DNA of 56,455 bases from positions 1 through 56,455 of the forward strand of contig JAPLEJ010000039.1 of the NCBI GenBank assembly GCA_026391435.1. Reading direction: 5' to 3'. Positions within the stretch are counted from its first letter, which is position 1. Each line of letters begins with the position of its first letter. The notes below the pieces were generated by a model. The model was not told the DNA's origin and did no database searches. It was given only the letters and a program-made list of their open reading frames with translations. Shown piece after piece: positions 27,570 through 35,398 of this stretch. This stretch comes from Bacteroidota bacterium. Lineage in GTDB: Bacteria > Bacteroidota > Bacteroidia > Chitinophagales > Chitinophagaceae. The translations under genes and the position numbers were made by a program.

Positions 27570-30434
27570 TTAATTTGTAATTAAAAGTTTATTGATTTTT
27601 TGTTTTTGGTTTAAAGTGATTGATATAAAGTACATGCCAGGCATTTGCATGCTTGCATTTTTTGTAATCATAAATTGTTGGCTTCCTTTTAACTTAAATC
27701 CAGAATATAAAAGGCCGCAATCATTTCCATTCATATCATATGCATGAATATTCAACTGCCCGCTTTCGGGTAACTGATAACGAATCATCGAAGATGTTCG
27801 TAAAGGGTTGGGGGAAATAGTAACCGGTATATTTAATTCAGGCATTCCTGCATCTAATACATCTGTAATAACAGTAGTGGAAATATTTTTATTGGCATAA
27901 ACATAGTACTCGCCTGGCTGTAAGGTAATGGAAGCAGATCCACCCAACACTGACTGATATTTATTAGAATAAACACTGTACCATAAGCCATCTGCCGGGA
28001 ACGGAACATTAGCTGTTGATGCATTCACATCAAAATTACCTACCACAACTAATTTAATAGAATCTCCATTCAATTGCATTGACTTTAATACACCCGATGT
28101 ATTTAAAGTATATTTATTAGAAATAAAATCATTCGTATAGGAAGCATTATTTCTTAATTTCAAAAATTGCGCATACGCGTTATACAAACCTTTTCGATTA
28201 GTATTGCTATTATACTCCCATTTGATAGGCTTCACTGATAACCTACAATTATTATTAATTGATAAATCTTCGCAAGTATTAATAGAATAGTCATACCCAA
28301 GTTCTCCAAATTGCCACATGGTTTTAGGACCAGGTGTTAAAGCCCAAAAAGCGGCAGCCATTTCATTGCGCTTTAGCCCTGTATTGACATCTCTTGTGGT
28401 ATAGGTCCCACTTGAATTTCCATAAGTACTATTTTTATACATGAGCCTTTCTTCATCATGACTTTCCATATAAGTCACCAAATGTTGTTGATTCCAACCT
28501 CTGCCATTTGCAAAAGCATTATTTAAGGAAGCATCTGTACCAAAACCCATCGTGGCTTGGTTGAAATTATAATTAGCATTTCCCCATAACAACATGCCAT
28601 AATCTGCTAACTCCTTTTCCTCGGTATTGTCTGCAAAATGTTCTAAAATGCAATAACTATTTGTAGAAGCTTTTTGCATGGTATCATAAATATTCTTCCA
28701 AATGGCAATACGAGAAGCATCATAGGCACCCCAAGCATTTACATCATTTAAATTATTTTTTTGAGTAAACCCTTTGGACATATCCCACCTAAATCCATCA
28801 ATATGATATTGAGTGAGCCAGTGTTTAACCACACTTGATACTAATTGTTTGGTAGCCGTCGACTCATGGTTAAAATCATTCCCAACATTAAAGGGATGTT
28901 TTGCGACCATATTTAACCAAGGGTTATTTGCCGACGGGGTATTATTTTGGTTATCCCAATACATTTGTGCAAGCGGAGATGATCCAAAAACATGATTTAA
29001 AACCATATCCATAATAACTGCAATGCCTTTGGCATGAGCTGAATCAATAAATTCCTTAATCGCTAATTCGGTACCGTAATATTTATCGGGTGCAAAGAAA
29101 AAATTAGGATTGTATCCCCAACTATTATTGCCTTCAAACTCTGAAAAAGGCATGATTTCAATTGCATTGACACCTAACTTTTTTAAGTAATTCAAACTAT
29201 CCTTTAATGTTTGAAAATTTTGCTTTTGAACAAAATCTCGTATGAGCAATTCATAGATGATTAAATTCTTTTTATTGGGTCTTACAAAACCATTGTCATT
29301 CCATACATATTTTGGTTTAGCCGTTTGCAAGACGCTCACTATACCCGATGCTTTCCCGGCTGGATAAGGCATTAAATTAGGATAGGTACTTTTAGGGATA
29401 TATGAATCATTATTAGGATCTAATATTTTTTCGGCTTTATAATCAGCAACCCTTAAATTATTGTCAATTAAATATTGATACGCATATTCTTGCCCAGACT
29501 TTAATCCATTTATTTTTAACCAAAAACGACTACTATCTTTTGTCATATTCATCACATAGGATAAAGTAGGTGTCCAATTATTAAAATCACCAATAACAGT
29601 AACGCTTGATTTTTTTGGAGCAAACAGCACCAATGTAACTGAAGTATCGCCCTCATGATAGTTAATTCCATCGGTTACACCGGCTGGTAAGTCTTTTAAT
29701 GAAATATCCCCTGATACTAAAAAACGAAGCGAATCTTTAGCTACAGTAGTTCCATTGTCTCCTACCAGCAAAATATTTTGTGTGCCAATGCGATTCACTA
29801 TTTTATAAGCAGATAGGGAATTTGAATTAGAGACCGATTTTAATAAAGTATCATTATAATAAAAAGATAAATTCGCATTCTCCGTTGACTTTGCACTCAA
29901 AAACAAAGTATCACCTACCGCTTTCTTAATAGCTTCAAACTGAGGCTGGTAAAGCGGTTGCATGAAAGGAGTATCTATTTGAACTTGAAACTGATTGTTC
30001 ACCACCGTTAAAAACATATCTGAATTATCCTCGTTTGCTAATTGTGCTGTACCTGCAGCATTTCTAAATAAGATAGCTAATTTTAATATTTTTTCTGAAG
30101 GATCTGTTAAACCAAAAAAAGATCTAAGTGTTCCTGGAATGGTGTAAGTCCATTTATTATTTCCGATGGAGGTACACTTGATACGACTATCTGTGCCTGC
30201 CCATACTGAAAAGGATGGAACATATCTCCAAGCACCGCTGTTCGCACTTAAATTGGTGATGAGACCAATGTGAACATATACATCACCAGTATAATCTTTT
30301 AATTTTTTATTTCCTTTGTTGGCATCAGCAGTAATCAAAACATTGTTGCTCGACTCCAAAATAAAATTTGGATCGGTTTTAAGTAGTTGCCCTTTGGCAT
30401 TTATTACTGTTGTTAAAAAAATCAGTTTTTTCAT
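27570..30434 (-). CDS. GH13 alpha-amylase-family enzyme with type IX secretion sorting domain
   Basis: The 954-residue enzyme should cut alpha-glucans. In order: a short signal peptide (cut near AKG-Q), an N-terminal beta module to about residue 175, an E-set/CBM48-like module about 245-345 (VIGDFNNWTP), a GH13 barrel about 385-760, a C-terminal beta domain, and a type A T9SS sorting domain over the last ~85 residues (ISPNPLRTSS, ending KINKLLITN). Catalytic residues are Asp551 (GFRWD), Glu598 (CILEHF) and Asp660 (ESHDEER). It is the first gene of the susCDE operon, so the enzyme and uptake system are coexpressed. The exact product specificity cannot be read from sequence. Confidence 0.92.
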   Translation of the reverse strand: MKKLIFLTTVINAKGQLLKTDPNFILESSNNVLITADANKGNKKLKDYTGDVYVHIGLITNLSANSGAWRYVPSFSVWAGTDSRIKCTSIGNNKWTYTIPGTLRSFFGLTDPSEKILKLAILFRNAAGTAQLANEDNSDMFLTVVNNQFQVQIDTPFMQPLYQPQFEAIKKAVGDTLFLSAKSTENANLSFYYNDTLLKSVSNSNSLSAYKIVNRIGTQNILLVGDNGTTVAKDSLRFLVSGDISLKDLPAGVTDGINYHEGDTSVTLVLFAPKKSSVTVIGDFNNWTPTLSYVMNMTKDSSRFWLKINGLKSGQEYAYQYLIDNNLRVADYKAEKILDPNNDSYIPKSTYPNLMPYPAGKASGIVSVLQTAKPKYVWNDNGFVRPNKKNLIIYELLIRDFVQKQNFQTLKDSLNYLKKLGVNAIEIMPFSEFEGNNSWGYNPNFFFAPDKYYGTELAIKEFIDSAHAKGIAVIMDMVLNHVFGSSPLAQMYWDNQNNTPSANNPWLNMVAKHPFNVGNDFNHESTATKQLVSSVVKHWLTQYHIDGFRWDMSKGFTQKNNLNDVNAWGAYDASRIAIWKNIYDTMQKASTNSYCILEHFADNTEEKELADYGMLLWGNANYNFNQATMGFGTDASLNNAFANGRGWNQQHLVTYMESHDEERLMYKNSTYGNSSGTYTTRDVNTGLKRNEMAAAFWALTPGPKTMWQFGELGYDYSINTCEDLSINNNCRLSVKPIKWEYNSNTNRKGLYNAYAQFLKLRNNASYTNDFISNKYTLNTSGVLKSMQLNGDSIKLVVVGNFDVNASTANVPFPADGLWYSVYSNKYQSVLGGSASITLQPGEYYVYANKNISTTVITDVLDAGMPELNIPVTISPNPLRTSSMIRYQLPESGQLNIHAYDMNGNDCGLLYSGFKLKGSQQFMITKNASMQMPGMYFISITLNQKQKINKLLITN

Positions 30435-30467
30435 TTATCAAGCAATCAATTTCCGCAATCTTAGTAA

Positions 30468-30484
30468 TGTGTATAATTTACACA
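30468..30484. repeat. Inverted repeat in the leader of the GH13-sus operon
   Basis: TGTGTA, five bases, then TACACA, between the -7 box and the GH13 ATG. It could be an operator or a small leader hairpin. Confidence 0.35.
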
Positions 30485-30517
30485 CTTGTAATTTATTAAA
30501 AATTGAGGTAATTATAG

Positions 30518-30525
30518 CAAAGATA
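30518..30525 (-). promoter_or_regulatory. -7 box for the GH13-susCDE operon
   Basis: The minus strand reads TATCTTTG, an exact TAnnTTTG match, 83 bases before the GH13 ATG. The surrounding gap (30435-30710, 276 bases) is very AT-rich. No -33 TTTG is found at the right distance, as might be expected of a promoter that needs an activator. Nothing else is recognisable in the gap. Confidence 0.4.
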
Positions 30526-30710
30526 AATATATTTATTATTTAATAATATATATGTAACTGCTTTATAATATTATAAATACTATAGGAAATCTATAATTCT
30601 TGATTCTTAACAGAAATTTAGCATCTGCGCCTATTCGTTTACATCAACGCTTAATCCTATATTGGTTACTTAAAATAACATATGTTAGTTAAAAAATAAT
30701 AGGTTAACGA

Positions 30711-32087
30711 CTACTTTCCAATACAGAATTTGGAGAAGATAAAATCTAATTGATCTTCATTGGTGATTTCACCGGTGATGGTACCTAAGTAATGAAGGGC
30801 TTGTCTTATATCTAAAGCTAATAAATCGCCAGTAATATTTTCAATTAACCCCGTTTCAATATCGTTTAAGGCAAATAATAATTTTTGCAAGGAGCTAACA
30901 TGTCGGGCATTGGTAACGATGGTTCCTTCTTTATTAAAACCTTCCCCTATTACTTTTTCAGTAATAGCTACTTTTAAGGATTCAATATTGTCTTTATCCT
31001 TTGCTGAAATAAAAATGATATTTTTTATAGAATGAAACGGCACCATCTTCTCGTCATTGGCTAAATCAATTTTATTACCTACTAAAATTATTTTATCAAC
31101 CCCAATCTCATTTTCCCATATAGTAATTTGATCTAATGTGGTTGTATTCACATCAAATAATGCAATGACGATATCTGCTTCTTGGATTTTTTCTCTGCTT
31201 TTATCAATGCCCATTTGCTCAATAGTATCAGCCGTTTGCTGTCTTATTCCTGCAGTATCAATTAATTTATATAATACACCTTGAATATTCAAATATTCCT
31301 CTACTGTATCTCTTGTCGTACCAGGTATCTCACTCACTAAAGCACGATGCTCATTTAACAATGTATTTAATAAAGTTGATTTACCCGCATTAGGTTTTCC
31401 TACGATGGCTACTTGTACGCCGTTTTTTATAACATTTCCTAATTTAAATGATTCCAACAGTGTGTTTGTTTTTAATAGTAACTGTTGCACTAAAATTTCT
31501 AATTCTTTTTTGTTTGCAAAAGCTACATCTTCTTGTGAAAAATCAAGTTCTAATTCGATGAGTGCCGAAAACTTAATTAATTTTTCACGCATTAATTTCA
31601 AATCAATGGAGAATCCTCCTTTTAAATTATATAAGGCCGCTTTTCGTGATGCTTCTGTATTGCTTGCAATTAAATCGGCTACTGCTTCGGCTTGTGTTAA
31701 ATCCAACTTGCCATTTAAAAATGCCCTTTGTGTGAATTCCCCAGGCTTCGCCATTCTAGCTCCAGATTGTATCATCAACTGTAAAATACGATCTTGAATA
31801 AAAGGTGATCCGTGACATGAAATTTCTACTACTTCTTCACCCGTATAAGATTTTGGAGCACGATATAAAGTCACAACCACTTCATCTATTACTTGAATAC
31901 CCTCCATTAGTTTTCCGACATGTGCGGTATGCGTTTTAGCTTGCCCTAAATCCTTGTTTGGAAATACACTATTTACAATTTGAATAGCCTCAGACCCACT
32001 AAGTCTTATTACTGCGATCGCCCCTAAACCAGGCGCAGTAGCTAAAGCCACTATCGTATCATTCCATGAACTTAGATTTTCACGCAT
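30711..32087 (-). CDS. mnmE: tRNA modification GTPase MnmE
   Basis: MnmE, with MnmG, adds the carboxymethylaminomethyl group at wobble uridine 34 of certain tRNAs. The 458-residue protein has the N-terminal folate-binding domain (NDTIVALATAPGLGAIAVIR), an inserted GTPase domain with the P-loop GKPNAGKST near 230-238, EIPGTTRDTVEE, DTAGIRQ and NKID, and the C-terminal FCIGK motif with the essential Cys. I chose the ATG at 32087; a TTG at 32093 lies inside the likely -7 box. The gene is single and isolated by a terminator upstream. Confidence 0.96.
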   Translation of the reverse strand: MRENLSSWNDTIVALATAPGLGAIAVIRLSGSEAIQIVNSVFPNKDLGQAKTHTAHVGKLMEGIQVIDEVVVTLYRAPKSYTGEEVVEISCHGSPFIQDRILQLMIQSGARMAKPGEFTQRAFLNGKLDLTQAEAVADLIASNTEASRKAALYNLKGGFSIDLKLMREKLIKFSALIELELDFSQEDVAFANKKELEILVQQLLLKTNTLLESFKLGNVIKNGVQVAIVGKPNAGKSTLLNTLLNEHRALVSEIPGTTRDTVEEYLNIQGVLYKLIDTAGIRQQTADTIEQMGIDKSREKIQEADIVIALFDVNTTTLDQITIWENEIGVDKIILVGNKIDLANDEKMVPFHSIKNIIFISAKDKDNIESLKVAITEKVIGEGFNKEGTIVTNARHVSSLQKLLFALNDIETGLIENITGDLLALDIRQALHYLGTITGEITNEDQLDFIFSKFCIGK

Positions 32088-32090
32088 ACG

Positions 32091-32098
32091 CAAAGGTA
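32091..32098 (-). promoter_or_regulatory. -7 box abutting the mnmE start codon
   Basis: The minus strand reads TACCTTTG, an exact TAnnTTTG match, three bases before the ATG. Used normally it would place the transcript start on or beside the start codon. Confidence 0.4.
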
Positions 32099-32111
32099 GC
32101 TTTTTAAAATA

Positions 32112-32145
32112 AAAATCCCTCCCTAGAAAACTAAGGAGGGATTTT
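32112..32145 (-). terminator. Terminator of the exbB-exbD-exbD-tonB operon
   Basis: AAAATCCCTCC (32112-32122) pairs with GGAGGGATTTT (32135-32145), 11 pairs, and the stem continues toward a small loop with one mismatch. T residues follow on the minus strand. It sits 20 bases after the tonB stop. Confidence 0.88.
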
Positions 32146-32165
32146 ATTAGTGTTAGTTATTTTCT

Positions 32166-32981
32166 TTAATCTTCAGAAACCATGAATACAATTGCTTGAC
32201 GATGGCGATAAATTACATTACGGCCATTTTGAATAGCTGGTTTCCATTTTGGACCTCTTTGAATAACACGAACCGCTTCATCTTTTGTACCATATCCTGG
32301 ATCATTCTCGGCTTTTACCTCTGAGATAGTACCATCTTTTGATACAATAAAAGATACGACTACGCTATATTTTCCAGTAGGGGCACCATTTTCAACTGGC
32401 AAATCCCTATTTAAAGTTCTTTCCAAATAACGAATCCAACCTTGTTGTCCACCTGGGAATTCAGCAGGAACTTGTACCACCGTGAAGATTTTATTTTCAT
32501 CATCTTCTTTTGGTGCTTCTACAATTCCAGTGCTTTGTTCAACAGGGACCAAGCCATCATCTTTAATACCCTTTTGATCTTGTACTCCAAGTTTAACATC
32601 TTCTAATTTTTCTACCTCTTTTACCTCATCTTCTTTTTTCACTTCCTCATCTTTTACAATTTTCGGAGGTGTAAATTTTGCCATTTCCACTTTAGGTGGT
32701 TCTTGCTTAGGTGGCGGTGGTGGGGGTGGGGGTGGCTTTTTTTCTTGTGCAACATCTGTTAATGAAACATCCGTTACTACAATATCAGTCTTAGCTTTTT
32801 TTACTCTGTTAGACCAAATAGCAACTCCTCCCAAAATTAAAGTGACAGAAATCATCCCAATCATTGCTTTCTTAAGGCGATCATTGTATGTTTTCCTCAA
32901 CTCATAAGCACCATACTCCTTAAATCTACCCTCAAAAATGAGGTCTAGAATGTCGGCGGTTAATATTTTGTTTATGTCCAT
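32166..32981 (-). CDS. tonB: Energy transducer TonB
   Basis: TonB carries the energy of the ExbB/ExbD motor to outer membrane transporters such as the SusC protein at 24566. The 271-residue protein has a short cytoplasmic start typical of Bacteroidota (LIFEGRFKEYGAYELRKTYNDR), one membrane helix about 38-56, a periplasm-spanning stretch with nine prolines at 83-91 and many Lys/Glu/Val, and a C-terminal TonB domain about 180-271 (GTKDEAVRVIQRGPKWKPAIQNGR). It is the last gene of the motor operon, 12 bases after exbD. Confidence 0.95.
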   Translation of the reverse strand: MDINKILTADILDLIFEGRFKEYGAYELRKTYNDRLKKAMIGMISVTLILGGVAIWSNRVKKAKTDIVVTDVSLTDVAQEKKPPPPPPPPPKQEPPKVEMAKFTPPKIVKDEEVKKEDEVKEVEKLEDVKLGVQDQKGIKDDGLVPVEQSTGIVEAPKEDDENKIFTVVQVPAEFPGGQQGWIRYLERTLNRDLPVENGAPTGKYSVVVSFIVSKDGTISEVKAENDPGYGTKDEAVRVIQRGPKWKPAIQNGRNVIYRHRQAIVFMVSED

Positions 32982-32993
32982 TTTTAAATGCTT

Positions 32994-33578
32994 TTAATTG
33001 CTAGTAGATTTTGCGTTATCATCTGATTTTTTTACCAATTGCTCTTCGATGTCAAAAATATCTACTAAAGCATATTTTTTTACTACATTGATTGACATCT
33101 CGTCCAATATATCAATCACATTTTTGTAAGTACAATTAGCGCTTGGCTTTATCACTATTACTAGATCATGTTCAGGATCATTTGGATCTTGAGCAATACT
33201 GCGAACATATGCCTTCTTCTTTAAGATGATATCACGAATTGAATTTTCACCATTGTAAGAAGCTGATAAAAAATTAGAGGCATCAACTTTTAATTGACCT
33301 TCATAATAATAGATATGATTATCATTACCCATTAAAATGGTCAATGCCCCTGATTCCTTGGCTTTATTTTGTTCCTCAGGTTTTGCTTTATCATCTGGTA
33401 AAAGCAACTTCATAGCGGTCGGTTGACTCATCGTGGTCGTGAAAATAAAGAAGGTGATCAACAAGAAACCTAAGTCCACCATCGGTGTTAAATCCACACG
33501 CGTTGAAAGCTTTTTTCCTTTTTTGACCCCTGGTCCTTTCTTTTTATGTCCACCACCCGAGGTATCTAATTCTGCCAT
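32994..33578 (-). CDS. exbD: ExbD-family biopolymer transport protein (second copy)
   Basis: ExbD forms the proton-motor partner of ExbB. The 194-residue protein has one membrane helix near residues 28-50 with the essential Asp in RVDLTPMVDLGFLLITFF, and a periplasmic domain. The N-terminus is rich in Gly and Lys (GGGHKKKGPGVKKGKK). The two ExbD proteins of this cluster differ clearly from each other, which argues for distinct roles rather than simple redundancy. Confidence 0.93.
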   Translation of the reverse strand: MAELDTSGGGHKKKGPGVKKGKKLSTRVDLTPMVDLGFLLITFFIFTTTMSQPTAMKLLLPDDKAKPEEQNKAKESGALTILMGNDNHIYYYEGQLKVDASNFLSASYNGENSIRDIILKKKAYVRSIAQDPNDPEHDLVIVIKPSANCTYKNVIDILDEMSINVVKKYALVDIFDIEEQLVKKSDDNAKSTSN

Positions 33579-33604
33579 AACAAATAGCTTTTATTAGTTT
33601 ATAA

Positions 33605-34252
33605 TTAATTATCCTGTTTTTCTCCAGCCATTGATTTTTTAAACAATTCTGAACCTACTGGTGCATTTTCAGGATTGGTAATCATTTGAAACTTTTGAAT
33701 ATTATTTTTCTTAAACGCAGTAAGTACTCCCTTAAAAGCTGGATATTTTGCAAGGTTATCCCCTTTCAATAATAGCTCTAATTTAGTACCCGCATACGCT
33801 TCATGTACTACTTGTATCCAAGTAATTAATTCATTATTAGTTGAATCCTTACAAGGAATACCAGGTAATGCATTCCCTTTTCTATTTTCTTCAGTGATGG
33901 ATAAGAATGAAGATAATCCACTAAAAGGTGCTCCAATAAAATTGGCACTTTTAAAAGCAGCCACATCTATTCCTAAATTTTTTGTTGCATTTAGGGAATT
34001 AGCGATGGTTTCTCTTTTTTGCTTATCATCAATGGTTAGAAATACTTTGCCGTCTTTATCAATGGTGATCAAAACAAAATCCTTAGTAGGAGCAACTTTG
34101 GAAGATACCGAACTTGGTGTCGTTACCGCAATGGCTTCAGAAGGTTTAAATTTTGTTGTCAAGATAAAGAAAGACAATAAAAGGAAAGCCACATCACACA
34201 TGGCAGTCATGTCGATGGTGGTACTCTTACGAGGTAATTTGGCTCTACCCAT
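33605..34252 (-). CDS. exbD: ExbD-family biopolymer transport protein (first copy)
   Basis: The 215-residue ExbD homologue has the membrane helix with the conserved Asp in IDMTAMCDVAFLLLSFF and a periplasmic domain longer than that of the other copy. It lies between exbB (60 bases upstream) and the second exbD (26 bases downstream). In Bacteroidota, exbB-exbD-exbD-tonB is a common order. Confidence 0.93.
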   Translation of the reverse strand: MGRAKLPRKSTTIDMTAMCDVAFLLLSFFILTTKFKPSEAIAVTTPSSVSSKVAPTKDFVLITIDKDGKVFLTIDDKQKRETIANSLNATKNLGIDVAAFKSANFIGAPFSGLSSFLSITEENRKGNALPGIPCKDSTNNELITWIQVVHEAYAGTKLELLLKGDNLAKYPAFKGVLTAFKKNNIQKFQMITNPENAPVGSELFKKSMAGEKQDN

Positions 34253-34312
34253 TGTATAGTCTTTTAAAAATTATTAGGCATTACACCTAAAATGAAATTA
34301 AGTTGTTTACTA

Positions 34313-35167
34313 CTATTTGTAGTTTGCTGCAAAGCTTTGAGTCAATGTGAAACCAGACTCATCGATACCATATGTAATTCCATCTATTCTTGTTGTGAAT
34401 ACATTATACATAATGATCGCTACAGCAGATGTACCAATACCTAATGCAGTATTATACAACGCCTCAGAAATACCTTGCGATAATTCACGAGCAGCTTCAC
34501 CACCACCTTCTTCACCTAATTTTGAGAAAGAACGAATCATACCTAATACCGTTCCGAACAAACCTAATAAGGTTGCAACAGAAGCGATGGTTGATAAGAA
34601 TACTAAATTCTTTTCCAACATTGGTAATTCTAAAGCAGTTGCTTCTTCAATTTCTTTTTGAATATTCAATACTTTTTGATCGGTATCTAATTCGGTATTT
34701 GAAATCATCTCTTTGTATTTAGTCAAACCAGATTTCATTACATTACCTACAGATCCTTTTTGCTTATTACATTCAGCAAGTGCTTTGTCTACTTCTTTAT
34801 TTGCTAAATGAAATTGTATTTTACGGATAAACTCTGTAATGTTTCCATTTCCAGCAGCTTTTTTAATTGTCAATAATCTCTCAATTACGAAAGTTAAAAC
34901 AATTAATAAACTACCAATTAAAACTGGAACCACAATTCCTCCTTCATACATTTTTGTAAATGTCCCTTTTGGTCCTTTGTGTGTAGGCCAAAATCCACCG
35001 TTTGGATCAGGGTTTGTAAAATTACTAGCGTTACCTAGCACGAAGCGCCAAATAACATAACCTAATACGATACAAACAATAGGTGCTAAAGTTGCAACTA
35101 AATTTCCGCCTTCTTGAGGCTGTGCAGCGCTCTTAGCTGTTGCAGTTGATTTTGAAAGATCAGCCAT
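34313..35167 (-). CDS. exbB: ExbB/TolQ/MotA-family proton channel protein
   Basis: ExbB is the pentameric membrane part of the TonB motor. The 284-residue protein has an N-terminal membrane helix (about 23-45), another near 75-95, and the conserved C-terminal pair of helices with ATLLGLFGTVLGMIRSF and SEALYNTALGIGTSAVAII, which form the proton path. The N-terminal extension with an extra helix is usual in Bacteroidota. It is the first gene of the operon and has a -7 box 69 bases upstream. Confidence 0.94.
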   Translation of the reverse strand: MADLSKSTATAKSAAQPQEGGNLVATLAPIVCIVLGYVIWRFVLGNASNFTNPDPNGGFWPTHKGPKGTFTKMYEGGIVVPVLIGSLLIVLTFVIERLLTIKKAAGNGNITEFIRKIQFHLANKEVDKALAECNKQKGSVGNVMKSGLTKYKEMISNTELDTDQKVLNIQKEIEEATALELPMLEKNLVFLSTIASVATLLGLFGTVLGMIRSFSKLGEEGGGEAARELSQGISEALYNTALGIGTSAVAIIMYNVFTTRIDGITYGIDESGFTLTQSFAANYK

Positions 35168-35236
35168 GATACAATTGATTTTAGTTTTAAATTAAATTTT
35201 GATTTAATCCTCTTGGTTACCGTTCAAATTTTTACT

Positions 35237-35244
35237 CAAAATTA
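35237..35244 (-). promoter_or_regulatory. -7 box for the exbB operon
   Basis: The minus strand reads TAATTTTG, an exact TAnnTTTG match, 69 bases before the exbB ATG. On the plus strand of the same gap, TAATCTTG at 35352-35359 (one mismatch) may serve the protease gene. Confidence 0.35.
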
Positions 35245-35398
35245 CGAATTGGTATTTTCTAAGGGGTTACAAAATAAGTAAATTATTGTACCAAACAAAT
35301 TTCAAGGTATTTTTTTATTATAAAGTTTTACAAAAAAAACTTCTATTCCTCTAATCTTGTATATTTACTACTCTATTTTATAATTAATAATGTTTAAT

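Noticed and set aside
30435..30710. Small RNA or hidden gene in the AT-rich gap before the sus operon
   Set aside because: No open frame, no GC-rich stem and no match to a known RNA; it is best read as promoter and leader.
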